Assembly (NCBI GenBank): GCA_015061055.1
Contig: SUXH01000022.1
Span: forward strand, 1 to 44,581
Length of the DNA stretch: 44,581 nucleotides
Direction of reading: 5' to 3'
From: Bacteroidales bacterium
GTDB taxonomy: Bacteria > Bacteroidota > Bacteroidia > Bacteroidales > Muribaculaceae
In this document: positions 28,070 to 37,807 of the stretch, in pieces
Layout: each line of letters starts with the position of its first letter
Numbering within the stretch: the first letter of the stretch is position 1
Made by a program: the position numbers and the translations under genes
The notes under the pieces: model-generated
What the model saw: the letters and a program-made list of their open reading frames with translations, nothing else
What the model was told of the DNA's origin: nothing
Database searches by the model: none

Positions 28070-28849
28070 TTACAAATAATTTATAGGATTTTTTTCTAAT
28101 TCAGCGTATTGAACTGCAAAGTTAGGAATTTTTTTTGTAATTATCTCACTAAAAATTTCTTTTGTGTAGTATTCACTTTCATAATGCCCTATATCGACAA
28201 TCAAAATACGATCTATTACACCCTGAAAGTCGTGATATTTCACATCGCCGGTCACAAATACATCTGCACCGCTCGCAATAGCATCATTAACAAATTCAAC
28301 GCCTGCACCTCCACATATAGCCACACGTCTTATTGCTCGATTAATATCTCCACCATAACGAATAGCACCCACTTTGAATATTTCTTTCACTCTTGACAAG
28401 AAGTGCAAAGCATCTTCTTCACAAGGCAAATCACCCACTACACCAAGCCCGGACTGCAAATCAGTTTGAGGACTAAGCACCGACACATCTAAAAGCCCTA
28501 TTTTCTTAGCTATTAAATGCGATACACCTCCCCAGGCGCTATCCATATTGGTGTGTGCCGAATAGATCGCTATACCATTTTTAATAGCTTTCATCACAAT
28601 GCGTTCTATATGACTCTTACCCGTTATTGATTTTAGCCCTTTAAAAATTAGTGGATGATGTGTGATAATAAGATTAAATCCTTTTGCAATTGCTTCATCA
28701 AGAATAGCTTCGGTAACATCAAGACACAGCAACACTCCGGTAGCTTCATTTTCGGGTTCTCCCACTTGAAGTCCGCTATTATCCCATTCCTCTTGTAAAC
28801 CAAGAGGTGCCATTTCTTCAATAACTTTTGCTACTTCAGCTATCTTCAC
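28070..28849 (-). CDS. Nif3-like dinuclear metal centre hexameric protein
   Basis: 259 aa from a GTG start at 28849, which is 14 nt after the aspS stop. Upstream ATGs would run deep inside aspS and add an unrelated stretch, while the family conserved N-terminus begins at 'KIAEVAKVIEEMAPL'. Metal ligands are seen in 'ITHHPLIFKGLKS', 'SAHTNMDSA' and 'DIGHYESE'. It forms toroidal hexamers with two metals per subunit. Some members are linked to GTP cyclohydrolase-like chemistry, but the role is uncertain. Gene order aspS-nif3-zinc ribbon suggests one operon. Confidence 0.88.
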   Translation of the reverse strand: MKIAEVAKVIEEMAPLGLQEEWDNSGLQVGEPENEATGVLLCLDVTEAILDEAIAKGFNLIITHHPLIFKGLKSITGKSHIERIVMKAIKNGIAIYSAHTNMDSAWGGVSHLIAKKIGLLDVSVLSPQTDLQSGLGVVGDLPCEEDALHFLSRVKEIFKVGAIRYGGDINRAIRRVAICGGAGVEFVNDAIASGADVFVTGDVKYHDFQGVIDRILIVDIGHYESEYYTKEIFSEIITKKIPNFAVQYAELEKNPINYL

Positions 28850-28862
28850 TTTATATGATGTT

Positions 28863-30632
28863 TTATTTCTTTGCAGCCAATTTTTCTTCATCAAGCTTAA
28901 TAAACAATTCATCAAGCTGTTCTTGCTCGATTTCGGCAGGAGAATCATTCATCATATCACGACCTGAGTTATTCTTAGGGAACGCAATAGTATCACGAAT
29001 GCTATCCAATCCTGCTATCATCGACACGAAACGATCAAGACCAAATGCCAATCCGGCGTGAGGAGGCGCACCATACTTAAATGCACTCATCAAGAAACCA
29101 AATTTTTCATTGGCACGTTCTGGAGTAAAACCTAATAGCTCAAACATAAGATTTTGCAACTCAGGCTCATGAATACGAATACTACCACCGCCAAGTTCCA
29201 CTCCATTCATTACCATATCATATGCATATGCACGCACAGCACCTGTATCAGTCTTCAACAATGGTATATCTTCCTTATTTGGCATTGTAAATGGGTGATG
29301 CATTGCATAGTAGCGTTGAGTTTCTTCGTCCCACTCAAACATAGGGAAGTCAACCACCCAAAGTGGAGCAAATGTATCCTTATCACGTAAACCAAGCTGA
29401 TTACCCATTTCAAGACGTAGTTCATTAAGTTGCTTACGAGCAGTTGAAGTCTTTCCACAAAGTATCAATACCATATCACCCGGTTTAGCACCACAACGAT
29501 CGGTCATCTTCTTTAAGTCTTCATCGCTATAGAACTTTCCGATACTGCTCTTAATAGCGCCATCTGCCTCAACCTTAATCCACACAAGACCTTTTGCCCC
29601 TATTTGAGGACGCTTCACAAAGTCGGTCAACACATCTATTTGCTTACGTGTGTAGTTTGCACAGCCTTCGCAACAGATACCACCTACATATTCGGCACTA
29701 TCGAACACAACGAAGTCGTGGCCTTCGGTCAAATCCTTCAATTCAACAAACTTCATACCGAAGCGAATATCCGGCTTATCACTACCATAATATTTCATTG
29801 CATCAGCCCAAGGCATACGTGGGAATGGTTCTGTAAATTCGATTCCACGTGTTGCTTTGAAAATATGCTTTACAAGACCTTCAAACAGGTTCAATACATC
29901 TTCTTGATCGACAAACGACATTTCACAGTCTATCTGAGTAAACTCAGGCTGACGATCGGCGCGCAAGTCCTCGTCGCGGAAACATTTTGCTATTTGGAAA
30001 TAACGATCAAATCCACCCACCATCAACAATTGCTTATAAAGCTGAGGTGATTGAGGCAATGCATAGAACTGTCCCGGATTCATACGAGAAGGAACTACGA
30101 AGTCGCGCGCACCTTCCGGTGTCGACTTAGTAAGAATAGGAGTTTCCACTTCAAGGAAATTATGGTCGTTCAGATAACGACGAAGTTCAAAACAAATCTT
30201 TGAACGCAACTCAAGATTCTTGCGCACTGCATTACGACGCAAATCAAGATAGCGATATTGCATACGCAAATCATCACCACCATCACTATTGTCCTCGATT
30301 GTAAACGGAGGCACTTCACTCTTATTAAGCACATTCAATTCTTCGGCAATAATTTCAATATCACCGGTAGGCAAGTTAGCATTCTTGCTTGAGCGTTCTG
30401 CAACTACACCTGTCAATTGAATCACATATTCACGACCAAGACTGTTGGCTGCATCGCAAAGGCCTTCATTCACTTCATTATTAAATACAATTTGAGTTAT
30501 GCCATAACGGTCGCGCAAATCAACGAAAGTCATTGCGCCCATTTTTCTCAAGCGTTGCACCCAGCCAGCAAGAGTTACTTTTTCTCCCACATTAGCCATG
30601 CGCAATTCGCCACACGTTTTACTTCTGTACAT
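28863..30632 (-). CDS. aspS: aspartate--tRNA ligase
   Basis: 589 aa, the bacterial type. An N-terminal OB anticodon-binding domain ('[20 protein letters not shown]') is followed by the class II core: '[16 protein letters not shown]', motif 2 '[18 protein letters not shown]', the inserted GAD domain, and motif 3 '[13 protein letters not shown]'. It charges tRNA-Asp. A TAnnTTTG-type -7 box lies at 30697-30704 on this strand. Confidence 0.96.
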   Translation of the reverse strand: MYRSKTCGELRMANVGEKVTLAGWVQRLRKMGAMTFVDLRDRYGITQIVFNNEVNEGLCDAANSLGREYVIQLTGVVAERSSKNANLPTGDIEIIAEELNVLNKSEVPPFTIEDNSDGGDDLRMQYRYLDLRRNAVRKNLELRSKICFELRRYLNDHNFLEVETPILTKSTPEGARDFVVPSRMNPGQFYALPQSPQLYKQLLMVGGFDRYFQIAKCFRDEDLRADRQPEFTQIDCEMSFVDQEDVLNLFEGLVKHIFKATRGIEFTEPFPRMPWADAMKYYGSDKPDIRFGMKFVELKDLTEGHDFVVFDSAEYVGGICCEGCANYTRKQIDVLTDFVKRPQIGAKGLVWIKVEADGAIKSSIGKFYSDEDLKKMTDRCGAKPGDMVLILCGKTSTARKQLNELRLEMGNQLGLRDKDTFAPLWVVDFPMFEWDEETQRYYAMHHPFTMPNKEDIPLLKTDTGAVRAYAYDMVMNGVELGGGSIRIHEPELQNLMFELLGFTPERANEKFGFLMSAFKYGAPPHAGLAFGLDRFVSMIAGLDSIRDTIAFPKNNSGRDMMNDSPAEIEQEQLDELFIKLDEEKLAAKK

Positions 30633-30696
30633 ACAATTGTTTTATATCGTTTTACTTATTTTCGTTCCAATAATGCATACAATGCACTACAATATG

Positions 30697-30704
30697 CAAA
30701 AATA
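30697..30704 (-). promoter_or_regulatory. predicted -7 box of aspS
   Basis: Leftward TATTTTTG, a full TAnnTTTG match, lies about 65 nt upstream of the aspS ATG. No -33 was recognised at the right distance. Confidence 0.35.
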
Positions 30705-30841
30705 CAACAATATCACGACATTTTCACACTCTAAATACAAAAAAACAACGAAATATTGCTTTCACAATATTTTTTTCAACCTATAAAAACTTTTTTATGG
30801 GATTTTTCTTTAGAAATAGCAGAAAGTCCAAAATGATTTCA

Positions 30842-30849
30842 TAAATTTG
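30842..30849 (+). promoter_or_regulatory. predicted -7 box of the DUF3127 gene
   Basis: TAAATTTG, a full TAnnTTTG match, lies 50 nt before the chosen ATG. No -33 was seen at 18-21 nt. Confidence 0.4.
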
Positions 30850-30898
30850 TAGATTGAATTATAAACTTGAACAATATAAACATAACAAAATATACTTT

Positions 30899-31309
30899 AT
30901 GGAAATTACCGGAAAAATAATCCAAAAACTTGAATTACAAAGTGGAACATCTAAGCAAGGAAATCCTTGGACTAAGCAAGAATATGTGCTTGAAACAATC
31001 GAAAATTTCCCCAAAAAGGTTCATTTCGATTTCTTTGGAGACCGCGCTAACCAATACCCTCTCGAAGTGGGCGAAACAGTTAAATTAAGTTTTGACATCG
31101 AGAGTCGTGAATGGAACGGACGTTGGTTCACAAGTATTCGCGGTTGGAAAGCCGAAAAAGTAGATCCTGCATCAATCAATGCTCCTGCTACTCCATACGC
31201 CGCACCTGCTGCAACTCCGATGAACAATGTCGTTCCTAATGCTACTCCTATATCTGAAATTCCCGATTTCGGTGCAGCCGAAGGCGAAAACGACGATCTT
31301 CCTTTCTAA
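30899..31309 (+). CDS. DUF3127 protein with OB-like fold and SSB-like acidic tip
   Basis: 136 aa from the ATG at 30899. An in-frame ATG at 30854 lies too close to the predicted -7 box and adds only polar residues. Residues 1-90 are beta-rich ('MEITGKIIQKLELQSG', 'GNPWTKQEYVLETIE', 'KVHFDFFGDRANQYPL'), consistent with an OB-type fold. A Pro/Ala/Asn-rich flexible linker follows, and the protein ends 'GENDDLPF'. That end closely resembles the DDDIPF tip by which single-stranded DNA-binding protein recruits repair and replication partners. The family is Bacteroidetes-centred; a DNA-related role is inferred. Confidence 0.75.
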   Translation: MEITGKIIQKLELQSGTSKQGNPWTKQEYVLETIENFPKKVHFDFFGDRANQYPLEVGETVKLSFDIESREWNGRWFTSIRGWKAEKVDPASINAPATPYAAPAATPMNNVVPNATPISEIPDFGAAEGENDDLPF

Positions 31310-31381
31310 TCACGTCGGGAAGGGACACTTCAATCACATTATTACACACCACATTAAAATGTATAATAAAATAAACACAAT

Positions 31382-31588
31382 ATGAACACAGAAGAAATCA
31401 AGAACGATTTTGCACGTCAAGCAGCCGAAACTGAGGCAGCTTGTGCCAACGAACGTCCTGAACACGTTCCCACTCCTGAGAATTCATTCTTCCTTAGTTT
31501 CCCTCATTTTGAAGCTAAGAAAGTGTGGATTGGTTTTGCTCTGCTTGTTGCTTTTGCAGTAGCAGAATTTGCATTCTGTCTTTTATAA
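31382..31588 (+). CDS. small single-span membrane protein, unknown
   Basis: 68 aa. A charged N-terminal half (Glu/Ala rich, 'NTEEIKNDFARQAAETEAAC') is followed by one hydrophobic helix over residues 47-67 ('KVWIGFALLVAFAVAEFAFC'), so the N-terminus probably faces the cytoplasm. It sits between the DUF3127 gene (72 nt) and the ROK gene (39 nt) on the same strand, with codon use like its neighbours, so it is probably real. No family recognised. Confidence 0.6.
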   Translation: MNTEEIKNDFARQAAETEAACANERPEHVPTPENSFFLSFPHFEAKKVWIGFALLVAFAVAEFAFCLL

Positions 31589-31627
31589 TTCACTTATTTA
31601 CAAATCATAAAACTAATTTTAACGACT

Positions 31628-32587
31628 ATGGTTAAGCCTTATGTAATTGGTATCGATATGGGCGGTACAAACACTGCCTTTGGTATCGTTGACGCTCGTG
31701 GTACTGTTATCGCAAGCAATTCTATAAAAACAAGAAAACACAGCAAAATCGAAGATTATATCGATGAGCTATACACAGAAATTTCTCGTCTGATAGAAGC
31801 TAATGATGCTCAAGATAAAATTCAAGGTATTGGTATCGGTGCCCCTAATGCAAACTATTTCACCGGTGTAATCGAAGATGGTGTAAACCTTCCTTGGCCT
31901 ACTCCAATACCTTTGGCTGAACTTGTTTCTAATAAGTTCGGTATTCCAACTCGCATCACTAACGATGCTAATGCTGCAGCTATTGGCGAAATGACTTACG
32001 GTGTGGCTCGCGGTCTTAAGGATTTCATTATGATTACTCTTGGTACAGGTGTTGGTAGCGGTATCGTTATTAATGGTCAAATGGTATATGGTCACGATGG
32101 TTTTGCAGGCGAACTTGGACACGTGGTTATGAAGCGTAACAATGGTCGTATGTGTGGTTGCGGTCGCACCGGCTGTCTTGAAGCATATTGCTCGGCTACA
32201 GGTGTAGCACGCACTGCTCGTGAATTCCTTGATATTCGCACTGAACCATCTAAATTGCGCGATCTTCAAGTAGAAGAAATCACATCTAAGGACGTTTATG
32301 ATGCTGCTATTGCCGGCGATAAGATTGCTAAGGACATATTTGAATACACAGGTGACATTCTTGGTCAAGCTCTTGCCGATTTTGCCACATTCTCAAGCCC
32401 TGAAGCATTCGTACTATTTGGTGGTCTGACAAAAGCCGGCGATTTGATTATGAAGCCTGTACAAGAAGCACTTGACAAGAATATACTTGGTTGCTATAAG
32501 GGTAAAGTCAAACTTCTTGTTTCCGAATTAAAAGAAAGCGATGCTGCTATACTTGGAGCAAGCGCTCTTGGTTGGGAAGCTAAGTAA
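31628..32587 (+). CDS. ROK family sugar kinase (glucokinase-like)
   Basis: 319 aa. The N-terminal phosphate-binding loop is 'GIDMGGTNTAFGIVDARG'. The ROK signature includes 'ITLGTGVGSGIVINGQMVYG', 'GELGHVVM' and the zinc-binding 'CGCGRTGCLEAYCS'. This is the usual Bacteroidetes glucokinase, which phosphorylates glucose with ATP. Other hexoses or N-acetylhexosamines are possible. No DNA-binding domain is present, so it is not a NagC-type repressor. Confidence 0.88.
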   Translation: MVKPYVIGIDMGGTNTAFGIVDARGTVIASNSIKTRKHSKIEDYIDELYTEISRLIEANDAQDKIQGIGIGAPNANYFTGVIEDGVNLPWPTPIPLAELVSNKFGIPTRITNDANAAAIGEMTYGVARGLKDFIMITLGTGVGSGIVINGQMVYGHDGFAGELGHVVMKRNNGRMCGCGRTGCLEAYCSATGVARTAREFLDIRTEPSKLRDLQVEEITSKDVYDAAIAGDKIAKDIFEYTGDILGQALADFATFSSPEAFVLFGGLTKAGDLIMKPVQEALDKNILGCYKGKVKLLVSELKESDAAILGASALGWEAK

Positions 32588-32615
32588 CCGACTATTTTAC
32601 TTTCTTTTATAAATT

Positions 32616-32643
32616 AAGAGTGGCGAAAATTTCGTCACTCTTT
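32616..32643. terminator. bidirectional terminator between the ROK and EFR1 genes
   Basis: AAGAGTGGCGAA pairs with TTCGTCACTCTT (one G/T mismatch) with a 3-nt loop and TTTTT to the right. The EFR1 gene stops at 32635 inside the hairpin. Confidence 0.75.
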
Positions 32644-33420
32644 TTCGTTTACATCTTTCGTATACCCATTTGCTTTAATTATATCATTCAATGAAATGTT
32701 ACTATTGCGATATCGATTCGGACTACGCTCTCCACGATAACGTATTGCATTTTGAGGACAATTATGCGTGCAAGCACCACATGCTTCACACACCTCACTT
32801 CGGAATCGGGGTATTCCATTGTCACACACCAAATCTCCCGACGGACACACAGTTTCACATATTCCACATCGCGTGCATTTCCCTTCCTCTACATAAAAGC
32901 GCTGTGAGTGCTTTGTATAATCGGGCTTGAACAACACTGCCACCCCTGCAAGCCTATCAAATACATCCACATTCTCCGCTCGTTTCAATCTTGCTGCAAC
33001 ATCGGTTCTTATTATATCCAGCTTCTCTTTTACACGTTTTTTAGGCAAATTATCAACTTGACGTGCCACATCATACAGCGGATAATAATTATCCACCATT
33101 TTCACACTATTAATATAGTCAAATTCCAACCCCACGCCTCGTGCCGCACGTTGCAATCTATTCACTGCCAATCCTTTTACCTCTCCATATGTAAGAATAG
33201 CAAACATATATTCAGCCTCCAACCTTACCTCCTCAAGAAATCGCTTCACAGCATTTGGCACATCGCTGAAATATACAGGGAACACCACCCCAATTACATC
33301 ATCACAAAAATAGCGTTCTCTGCTTCTTAACACTTGCGGAATAGACATCTTTTTTGCATCGGGCAAGGCATTAACCACCTCCAAGCTGTTTCCCGTTGCA
33401 GTAAAATAGAACACCGTCAT
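32635..33420 (-). CDS. EFR1-family ferredoxin (flavodoxin-like fold plus two 4Fe-4S clusters)
   Basis: 261 aa. The N-terminal 'VFYFTATGNSLEVV' is a flavodoxin-type FMN phosphate loop. Residues about 185-235 hold two ferredoxin motifs, 'CTRCGICETVCPSG' and 'CEACGACTHNCP'. Proteins of this build are electron carriers found mainly in anaerobes; their redox partners are usually unknown. The MerR gene lies 4 nt upstream, so the pair is probably one transcript. Confidence 0.88.
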   Translation of the reverse strand: MTVFYFTATGNSLEVVNALPDAKKMSIPQVLRSRERYFCDDVIGVVFPVYFSDVPNAVKRFLEEVRLEAEYMFAILTYGEVKGLAVNRLQRAARGVGLEFDYINSVKMVDNYYPLYDVARQVDNLPKKRVKEKLDIIRTDVAARLKRAENVDVFDRLAGVAVLFKPDYTKHSQRFYVEEGKCTRCGICETVCPSGDLVCDNGIPRFRSEVCEACGACTHNCPQNAIRYRGERSPNRYRNSNISLNDIIKANGYTKDVNEKE

Positions 33421-33424
33421 ATCG

Positions 33425-33760
33425 CTATCTTATCGAATTCAGTGCCGACTGCAACCCCACCAACTGCTCACGAATTTTCTTAAGATTTTCAACCACTTCA
33501 AAGGTTTTGTCAACCACTTGACGATTCTTGTTAAGATATTCTTGTGCAGCATCGAGTTTCAATCCTTTTTCTTTTACAAGATAGTACAATTTACGTATCG
33601 TTTCCACATCTTGCGGAGTATATACTCTGATATTCTTCGCATTACGGCGTGGTCGCAGAATAGTAAATTCTTTTTCCCAAAAACGCAATGTCGATGCCGG
33701 AATGCCCAATATATCAGCCACCTCACCTATTTTATAGAATTTTTTACTCAATTCGTCCAT
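33425..33760 (-). CDS. MerR family transcriptional regulator
   Basis: 111 aa. The MerR winged helix spans residues 7-75 ('YKIGEVADILGIPASTLRFW' then 'NIRVYTPQDVETI') and is followed by a short dimerisation coiled coil. No ligand-binding domain or metal-binding Cys is present, so it is the minimal form common in Bacteroidetes. It stops 4 nt before the EFR1 gene and diverges from alaS over 150 nt. Confidence 0.88.
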   Translation of the reverse strand: MDELSKKFYKIGEVADILGIPASTLRFWEKEFTILRPRRNAKNIRVYTPQDVETIRKLYYLVKEKGLKLDAAQEYLNKNRQVVDKTFEVVENLKKIREQLVGLQSALNSIR

Positions 33761-33817
33761 AGCAGCACTTTTTTTTACGTAATATCCACTTTATTACAAT
33801 AGGTTAACCACCTATTT

Positions 33818-33849
33818 TTTGCAAAAATAATAATAAAGCCGTAATTTTG
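33818..33849 (+). promoter_or_regulatory. predicted alaS promoter
   Basis: TTTG at 33818-33821 and TAATTTTG at 33842-33849, spaced by 20 nt, match the Bacteroidetes consensus fully. The start of transcription would be near 33856, about 54 nt before the ATG. Confidence 0.7.
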
Positions 33850-33909
33850 CACTTTAATTTCAAATTAATTGAAACTTAGAAGATTATTTTTTAAAAAGCA
33901 ACCTAAAAT

Positions 33910-36528
33910 ATGCTTACTTCAAAAGAAATAAGAGAATCTTTCAAAGAATTCTTCAAAAGCAAAGGACATAAGATTGTACCTTCTGCTCCTATGGTCATCA
34001 AAGACGACCCGACATTGATGTTTACCAATGCCGGTATGAACCAGTTCAAAGATATTATTCTTGGAACTGTAACACCTAACTATAAACGTGTAGCCGATTC
34101 TCAAAAGTGTCTTCGTGTGAGCGGAAAGCACAACGACCTCGAAGAAGTAGGACTTGATACCTATCACCACACTATGTTTGAGATGCTTGGAAACTGGTCT
34201 TTTGGCGATTACTTCAAGCAAGAAGCTATCGACTGGGCGTGGGAATATCTTGTTGATGTATTAAAGCTAAATCCGGAACACCTATATGCTACAGTATTTG
34301 AAGGCTACGAAGCTGAAGGGCTTGAGCGCGACAATGAAGCTGCAGCTATCTGGGAAAAGCATCTTCCAAAAGATCACATCATAAATGGAAATCGCAAAGA
34401 CAATTTCTGGGAAATGGGCGATACAGGTCCATGTGGTCCTTGTTCCGAAATCCACATCGACTTGCGTAGCGACGAAGAAAGAGCTAAAATTTCCGGTCGT
34501 GAATTGGTGAACCAAAGTCACCCACAAGTAATCGAAATATGGAATCTTGTGTTTATGCAATACAATCGCAAGGCAGATGGATCTCTTGAAGGTCTTCCTG
34601 CTCGAGTGATCGACACCGGTATGGGATTTGAGCGTCTTTGTATGGCTCTACAAGGCAAGCAATCAAATTACGACACCGATGTATTCCAACCTCTTATCCA
34701 GAAGATTGCTTCTATCGCAGGCAAAAAATATGGTGAAGATGATAAGGCTGACATCGCTATGCGTGTTATTGCCGACCACGTACGCACCATATCATTCTCG
34801 ATTGCAGATTCCCAACTACCTTCAAACGCAAAGGCAGGCTATGTGATTCGTCGTATCTTGCGTCGCGCAGTACGTTATGGTTATACATTCCTTGCTCAAA
34901 AGCAAGCATTTATCTACACACTTGTTGATACTCTTATCGACACTATGGGTGAAGCTTACCCTGAACTTGTAGCACAATGCGACCTTATCAAAAAGGTTAT
35001 TAAGGAAGAAGAAGAAGCATTCCTTCGCACTCTTGAAACCGGTATCAAGCTAATCGACAAGGTCATCAATGATACTAAGACTGAAGGCAAAACAGAAATT
35101 TCAGGTGTAACTGCATTTACACTTTATGATACTTACGGATTCCCTCTTGACCTTACCGAACTAATCTTGAAGGAAAACGGAATGACTGCAAACATTGACG
35201 AGTTCAATGCCGAAATGACCAAGCAAAAAGAACGCGCTCGCAATGCTGCCGCAGTTGAGGCTACCGACTGGGTTATACTTAAAGAAGGTGATGCTGAATT
35301 CGTAGGTTACGACTATAACGAAGTTGAAACAGAAATTCTTCGCTACCGCAAGGTTAAGCAACGCAACAAAGAATTCTATCAACTCATACTTGCTCGTTCT
35401 CCATTCTATGGCGAAATGGGAGGTCAAGTAGGCGACAAGGGACAACTTGTTTTCTCTAACGAAACAATCGAAGTTGTCGACACTAAGCGCGAATACAACC
35501 AAAGCGTATGTATCGTGAACAAGTTGCCTCAAGATGTAACAGAAAGTTTCCAAGCCGTAATCGACAAAGAAGCGCGTCAAGCAATCTGCTGCAATCACAC
35601 AGCTACCCACTTGCTTCACGAAGCTCTTCGCGAAGTTCTTGGCACACACGTTGAACAAAAAGGTTCTTTTGTAAGCCCTGATGTTCTTCGTTTCGACTTC
35701 TCACACTTCCAAAAGATGACCGAAGAAGAAATCCGTCAAGTAGAACGTCTTGCCAACGAAAAAGTACGTAAAGCTACTCCTCGTTGCGAACATCGTAATA
35801 TTCCTATCGCTGAAGCAAAGGAACTTGGTGCTATGGCACTATTCGGCGAAAAGTATGGCGACAAGGTGCGTGTAATTCAATATGGTAATTCTATCGAACT
35901 TTGCGGTGGTACTCACGTTGAAAACACAGGTAACATCGGTATGATTAAGATTGTGAGCGAAAGCAGTATTGCTGCAGGTATTCGCCGTATCGAGGCTATC
36001 ACCGGTGCTAATGTTGAAAATCACATTTATTTGCTTAAAGACACTATGATGCAAATTAGCTCATTGCTAAACAATGCACCAAACGTGATTCCGGCACTTC
36101 AAAAATCACTTGCTGAAAATGCCGACCTTCGCAAGCAAGCTGAAGAGTTCGTACAAGAACGTATCAAGAATCTTAAGGCAGAACTTCTTGAAAAGGCTAA
36201 AAACGTAAACGGACTTACTGTAGTGTCTTGTACAGGTCTTCGCATTGCCGAAGTCATCAAGGGTGTTGCATTTGCATTGAAAGCTGACAATCTAAACGAC
36301 ACAGTATTCATTGCTGCAACTCACGAAAATGGTAAGCCAATGCTTACTGTTCAACTTTCCGACAACCTTGTTAAGGATGGTATGAACGCATCAGCAATAG
36401 TTCGTGAAGCAGCTAAATTCATCAAGGGTGGTGGTGGCGGTCAGCCACACTTTGCTCAAGCTGGAGGTAAAGACATCGATGGTCTATCAGCAGCAATGGA
36501 AAAGATGCAAGAACTCGTCAAGCACTAA
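33910..36528 (+). CDS. alaS: alanine--tRNA ligase
   Basis: 872 aa, full length. The catalytic class II core starts at residue 3 with '[20 protein letters not shown]' and includes '[15 protein letters not shown]'. The editing domain holds the HxxxH zinc motif in '[18 protein letters not shown]' and '[10 protein letters not shown]'. The C-Ala domain ends with '[16 protein letters not shown]'. It charges tRNA-Ala and clears Ser/Gly mischarging. Confidence 0.97.
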   Translation: MLTSKEIRESFKEFFKSKGHKIVPSAPMVIKDDPTLMFTNAGMNQFKDIILGTVTPNYKRVADSQKCLRVSGKHNDLEEVGLDTYHHTMFEMLGNWSFGDYFKQEAIDWAWEYLVDVLKLNPEHLYATVFEGYEAEGLERDNEAAAIWEKHLPKDHIINGNRKDNFWEMGDTGPCGPCSEIHIDLRSDEERAKISGRELVNQSHPQVIEIWNLVFMQYNRKADGSLEGLPARVIDTGMGFERLCMALQGKQSNYDTDVFQPLIQKIASIAGKKYGEDDKADIAMRVIADHVRTISFSIADSQLPSNAKAGYVIRRILRRAVRYGYTFLAQKQAFIYTLVDTLIDTMGEAYPELVAQCDLIKKVIKEEEEAFLRTLETGIKLIDKVINDTKTEGKTEISGVTAFTLYDTYGFPLDLTELILKENGMTANIDEFNAEMTKQKERARNAAAVEATDWVILKEGDAEFVGYDYNEVETEILRYRKVKQRNKEFYQLILARSPFYGEMGGQVGDKGQLVFSNETIEVVDTKREYNQSVCIVNKLPQDVTESFQAVIDKEARQAICCNHTATHLLHEALREVLGTHVEQKGSFVSPDVLRFDFSHFQKMTEEEIRQVERLANEKVRKATPRCEHRNIPIAEAKELGAMALFGEKYGDKVRVIQYGNSIELCGGTHVENTGNIGMIKIVSESSIAAGIRRIEAITGANVENHIYLLKDTMMQISSLLNNAPNVIPALQKSLAENADLRKQAEEFVQERIKNLKAELLEKAKNVNGLTVVSCTGLRIAEVIKGVAFALKADNLNDTVFIAATHENGKPMLTVQLSDNLVKDGMNASAIVREAAKFIKGGGGGQPHFAQAGGKDIDGLSAAMEKMQELVKH

Positions 36529-36540
36529 AAACAAGTTTTT

Positions 36541-36584
36541 ATACAATAAATAAGGCGACCGGTCGGTCGCCTTATTTATTGTAT
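36541..36584. terminator. strong bidirectional terminator after alaS
   Basis: ATACAATAAATAAGGCGACC pairs perfectly with its 20-nt reverse complement at 36565-36584 around a GGTC tetraloop, giving A/T tracts on both sides. It separates alaS from the convergent membrane-protein gene. Confidence 0.92.
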
Positions 36585-36598
36585 CCTACCTTCCTTTA

Positions 36599-37012
36599 TT
36601 ACTCAAAAATATCTTCTTTAACATAACCTTTTATCGTTCTCTTTTTTGCTATTACAAAGAAAATCAGATGTACTAAAAGACCAATACCCCAACAGATAGT
36701 TGAAATAGTCATAGCTCTGATATTTTCGGTATTCAAGTCTATATAATACGAAGCATAACCAACTCCAACACATATAATATATGTGACTAAATGAAAACGG
36801 AATCCAATGTCATAAATTCCATTTTCTTCATCTTCTTTTTTCCCAAAATACCACCCTACCAAAAACATCAAACAAAAATACATCACAGAACAGAGTGCTG
36901 AAGCAAGAGCACTTTCCACTCCAATAGATAAACTTAAAGCATATCTAAATAAAACTGTCATTAACAATGCACTAATAGCAAATTGTCCTAATCTAAATGT
37001 CAATAGTTTCAT
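36599..37012 (-). CDS. four-helix membrane protein, unknown
   Basis: 137 aa. Four hydrophobic segments lie at about residues 9-27, 35-54, 73-89 and 102-122, with a charged loop 'GKKEDEENG' between the second and third. No family is recognised with certainty. It starts 3 nt after the stop of the PadR-type gene and is therefore the second gene of a regulator-membrane protein pair. In such pairs the PadR protein commonly controls the membrane protein; here that is inference. Confidence 0.6.
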   Translation of the reverse strand: MKLLTFRLGQFAISALLMTVLFRYALSLSIGVESALASALCSVMYFCLMFLVGWYFGKKEDEENGIYDIGFRFHLVTYIICVGVGYASYYIDLNTENIRAMTISTICWGIGLLVHLIFFVIAKKRTIKGYVKEDIFE

Positions 37013-37015
37013 AAT

Positions 37016-37381
37016 TTATAATGTTAAAAGGTTAATAATCGATTTATTTGAAAATATCATAATATTTCGCTCTACAAATCTCTTGAATAAGATTTTCCCT
37101 TTTTCCGTAAGATAATAATATTTTCTATCAGGTCCTTTACTTACTTTCTTATTTTCGTATGCTACGATTTCTAAATGTTGAAATTTCCTCAAATTGCGAT
37201 AAAGACTTTGCTCCTCACAAGACATAGTTCCGTCTGAGACCGTTTCTACAAACTCTTTTATATCTTCAACACACTTATTGCTTTCCTTTAATGCAAGAAA
37301 CACCCAAAAAGTAAGTTGACCTTTTTTATATGTTTCTTCCCACGCATTAAGCAACTCATCTATTATGACGTTATTTTCCAT
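37016..37381 (-). CDS. PadR-like winged-helix transcriptional regulator
   Basis: 121 aa. 'KGQLTFWVFLALKESNKCVE' is followed by 'CEEQSLYRNLRKFQHLEIVA' and 'GPDRKYYYLTEKGKILFKRF', the latter being the PadR wing motif. There is no large dimerisation domain beyond the C-terminal helix. It is preceded by a well-matched promoter (37425-37456) and likely represses itself and the membrane protein downstream. The effector is unknown. Confidence 0.75.
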   Translation of the reverse strand: MENNVIIDELLNAWEETYKKGQLTFWVFLALKESNKCVEDIKEFVETVSDGTMSCEEQSLYRNLRKFQHLEIVAYENKKVSKGPDRKYYYLTEKGKILFKRFVERNIMIFSNKSIINLLTL

Positions 37382-37424
37382 AATTCCTGTATTAATCCCA
37401 TTGTATTAAACAACTTGTACACTA

Positions 37425-37456
37425 CAAAAGTAATAATACTTTTTCTTACATACAAA
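37425..37456 (-). promoter_or_regulatory. predicted promoter of the padR-membrane protein pair
   Basis: Leftward TTTG (37456-37453), 20 nt, then TACTTTTG (37432-37425), a full consensus match. TTGTA/TACAA half-sites flank the start region (37402 and 37424) and could be part of an autoregulatory operator. Confidence 0.65.
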
Positions 37457-37556
37457 TTCTCCATTAATATTTTTTATTTTTTTCACTAAAAGACCAATAT
37501 TGTCCTAAATACCGCATTAATTCATCTCAACAATGCTTATTATTAGGACTTTTTAC

Positions 37557-37564
37557 TAATTTTG
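37557..37564 (+). promoter_or_regulatory. predicted -7 box of the structured RNA
   Basis: TAATTTTG, a full TAnnTTTG match, lies about 42 nt before the closing stem of the RNA. This puts transcription start near 37572. No TTTG -33 was seen at the usual distance. Confidence 0.45.
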
Positions 37565-37571
37565 CAATTGA

Positions 37572-37778
37572 AGATATAAATTTCTTTTCACGACATATAA
37601 AAAATAAGAAGCGTTATGCTTATCTTGTAGAACGGAAACCTGAGAATTTCTGAATTGTGTACAAAGGTAGCATAGTGGTTCTTACGCAATTGCGTGGGCT
37701 GCTATCACTACATCTGTACACAGGGTTTTCTCAGGACCTCCGAACTGGAAGTAGCATGCAGTGCCACGCTTCTTTATA
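37572..37778 (+). ncRNA. long rod-shaped structured RNA, 6S-like or leader RNA
   Basis: This intergenic stretch folds on paper into one long interrupted rod. AAGAAGCG (37606-37613) pairs with CGCTTCTT (37767-37774); CGGA (37633) with TCCG (37739); CCTGAGAA (37639-37646) with TTCTCAGG (37728-37735); TGTGTACA (37656-37663) with TGTACACA (37715-37722); GTAG (37667) with CTAC (37708); ATAG (37672) with CTAT (37702); and ACGC (37684) with GCGT (37692) at the tip. An internal loop, 9 nt on the left and 5 nt on the right (37647-37655/37723-37727), lies mid-rod. The layout recalls 6S RNA and the Bacteroidales-1 RNA family. The alternative is a cis-acting leader of the lipoprotein gene at 37810. The strand is set by the upstream -7 box. 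Confidence 0.6.
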
Positions 37779-37783
37779 CATAA

Positions 37784-37807
37784 AAACCTTTTGGCACCTG
37801 GAGGTTT
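37784..37807 (+). promoter_or_regulatory. hairpin covering a GGAGG sequence before the SusD-like gene
   Basis: AAACCTTT can pair with GGAGGTTT (six Watson-Crick and two G-U pairs) around an 8-nt loop. It ends 2 nt before the ATG at 37810 and hides a GGAGG that would otherwise be a strong ribosome-binding site. It may be a translational control element or the 3' end of the upstream RNA. Upstream CCTCC (37737-37741) could pair with the same GGAGG. Confidence 0.4.

Noticed and set aside
33822..33829. CAAAAATA as the -7 box of the MerR-EFR1 pair
   Set aside because: The nearest -33 candidate is 31 nt away, too far, and the site overlaps the alaS promoter.
37606..37774. Structured region considered as an integron attC site or intron/retron RNA
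   Set aside because: The GTTRRRY/RYYYAAC core sites are absent and there is no integrase or reverse transcriptase gene nearby.
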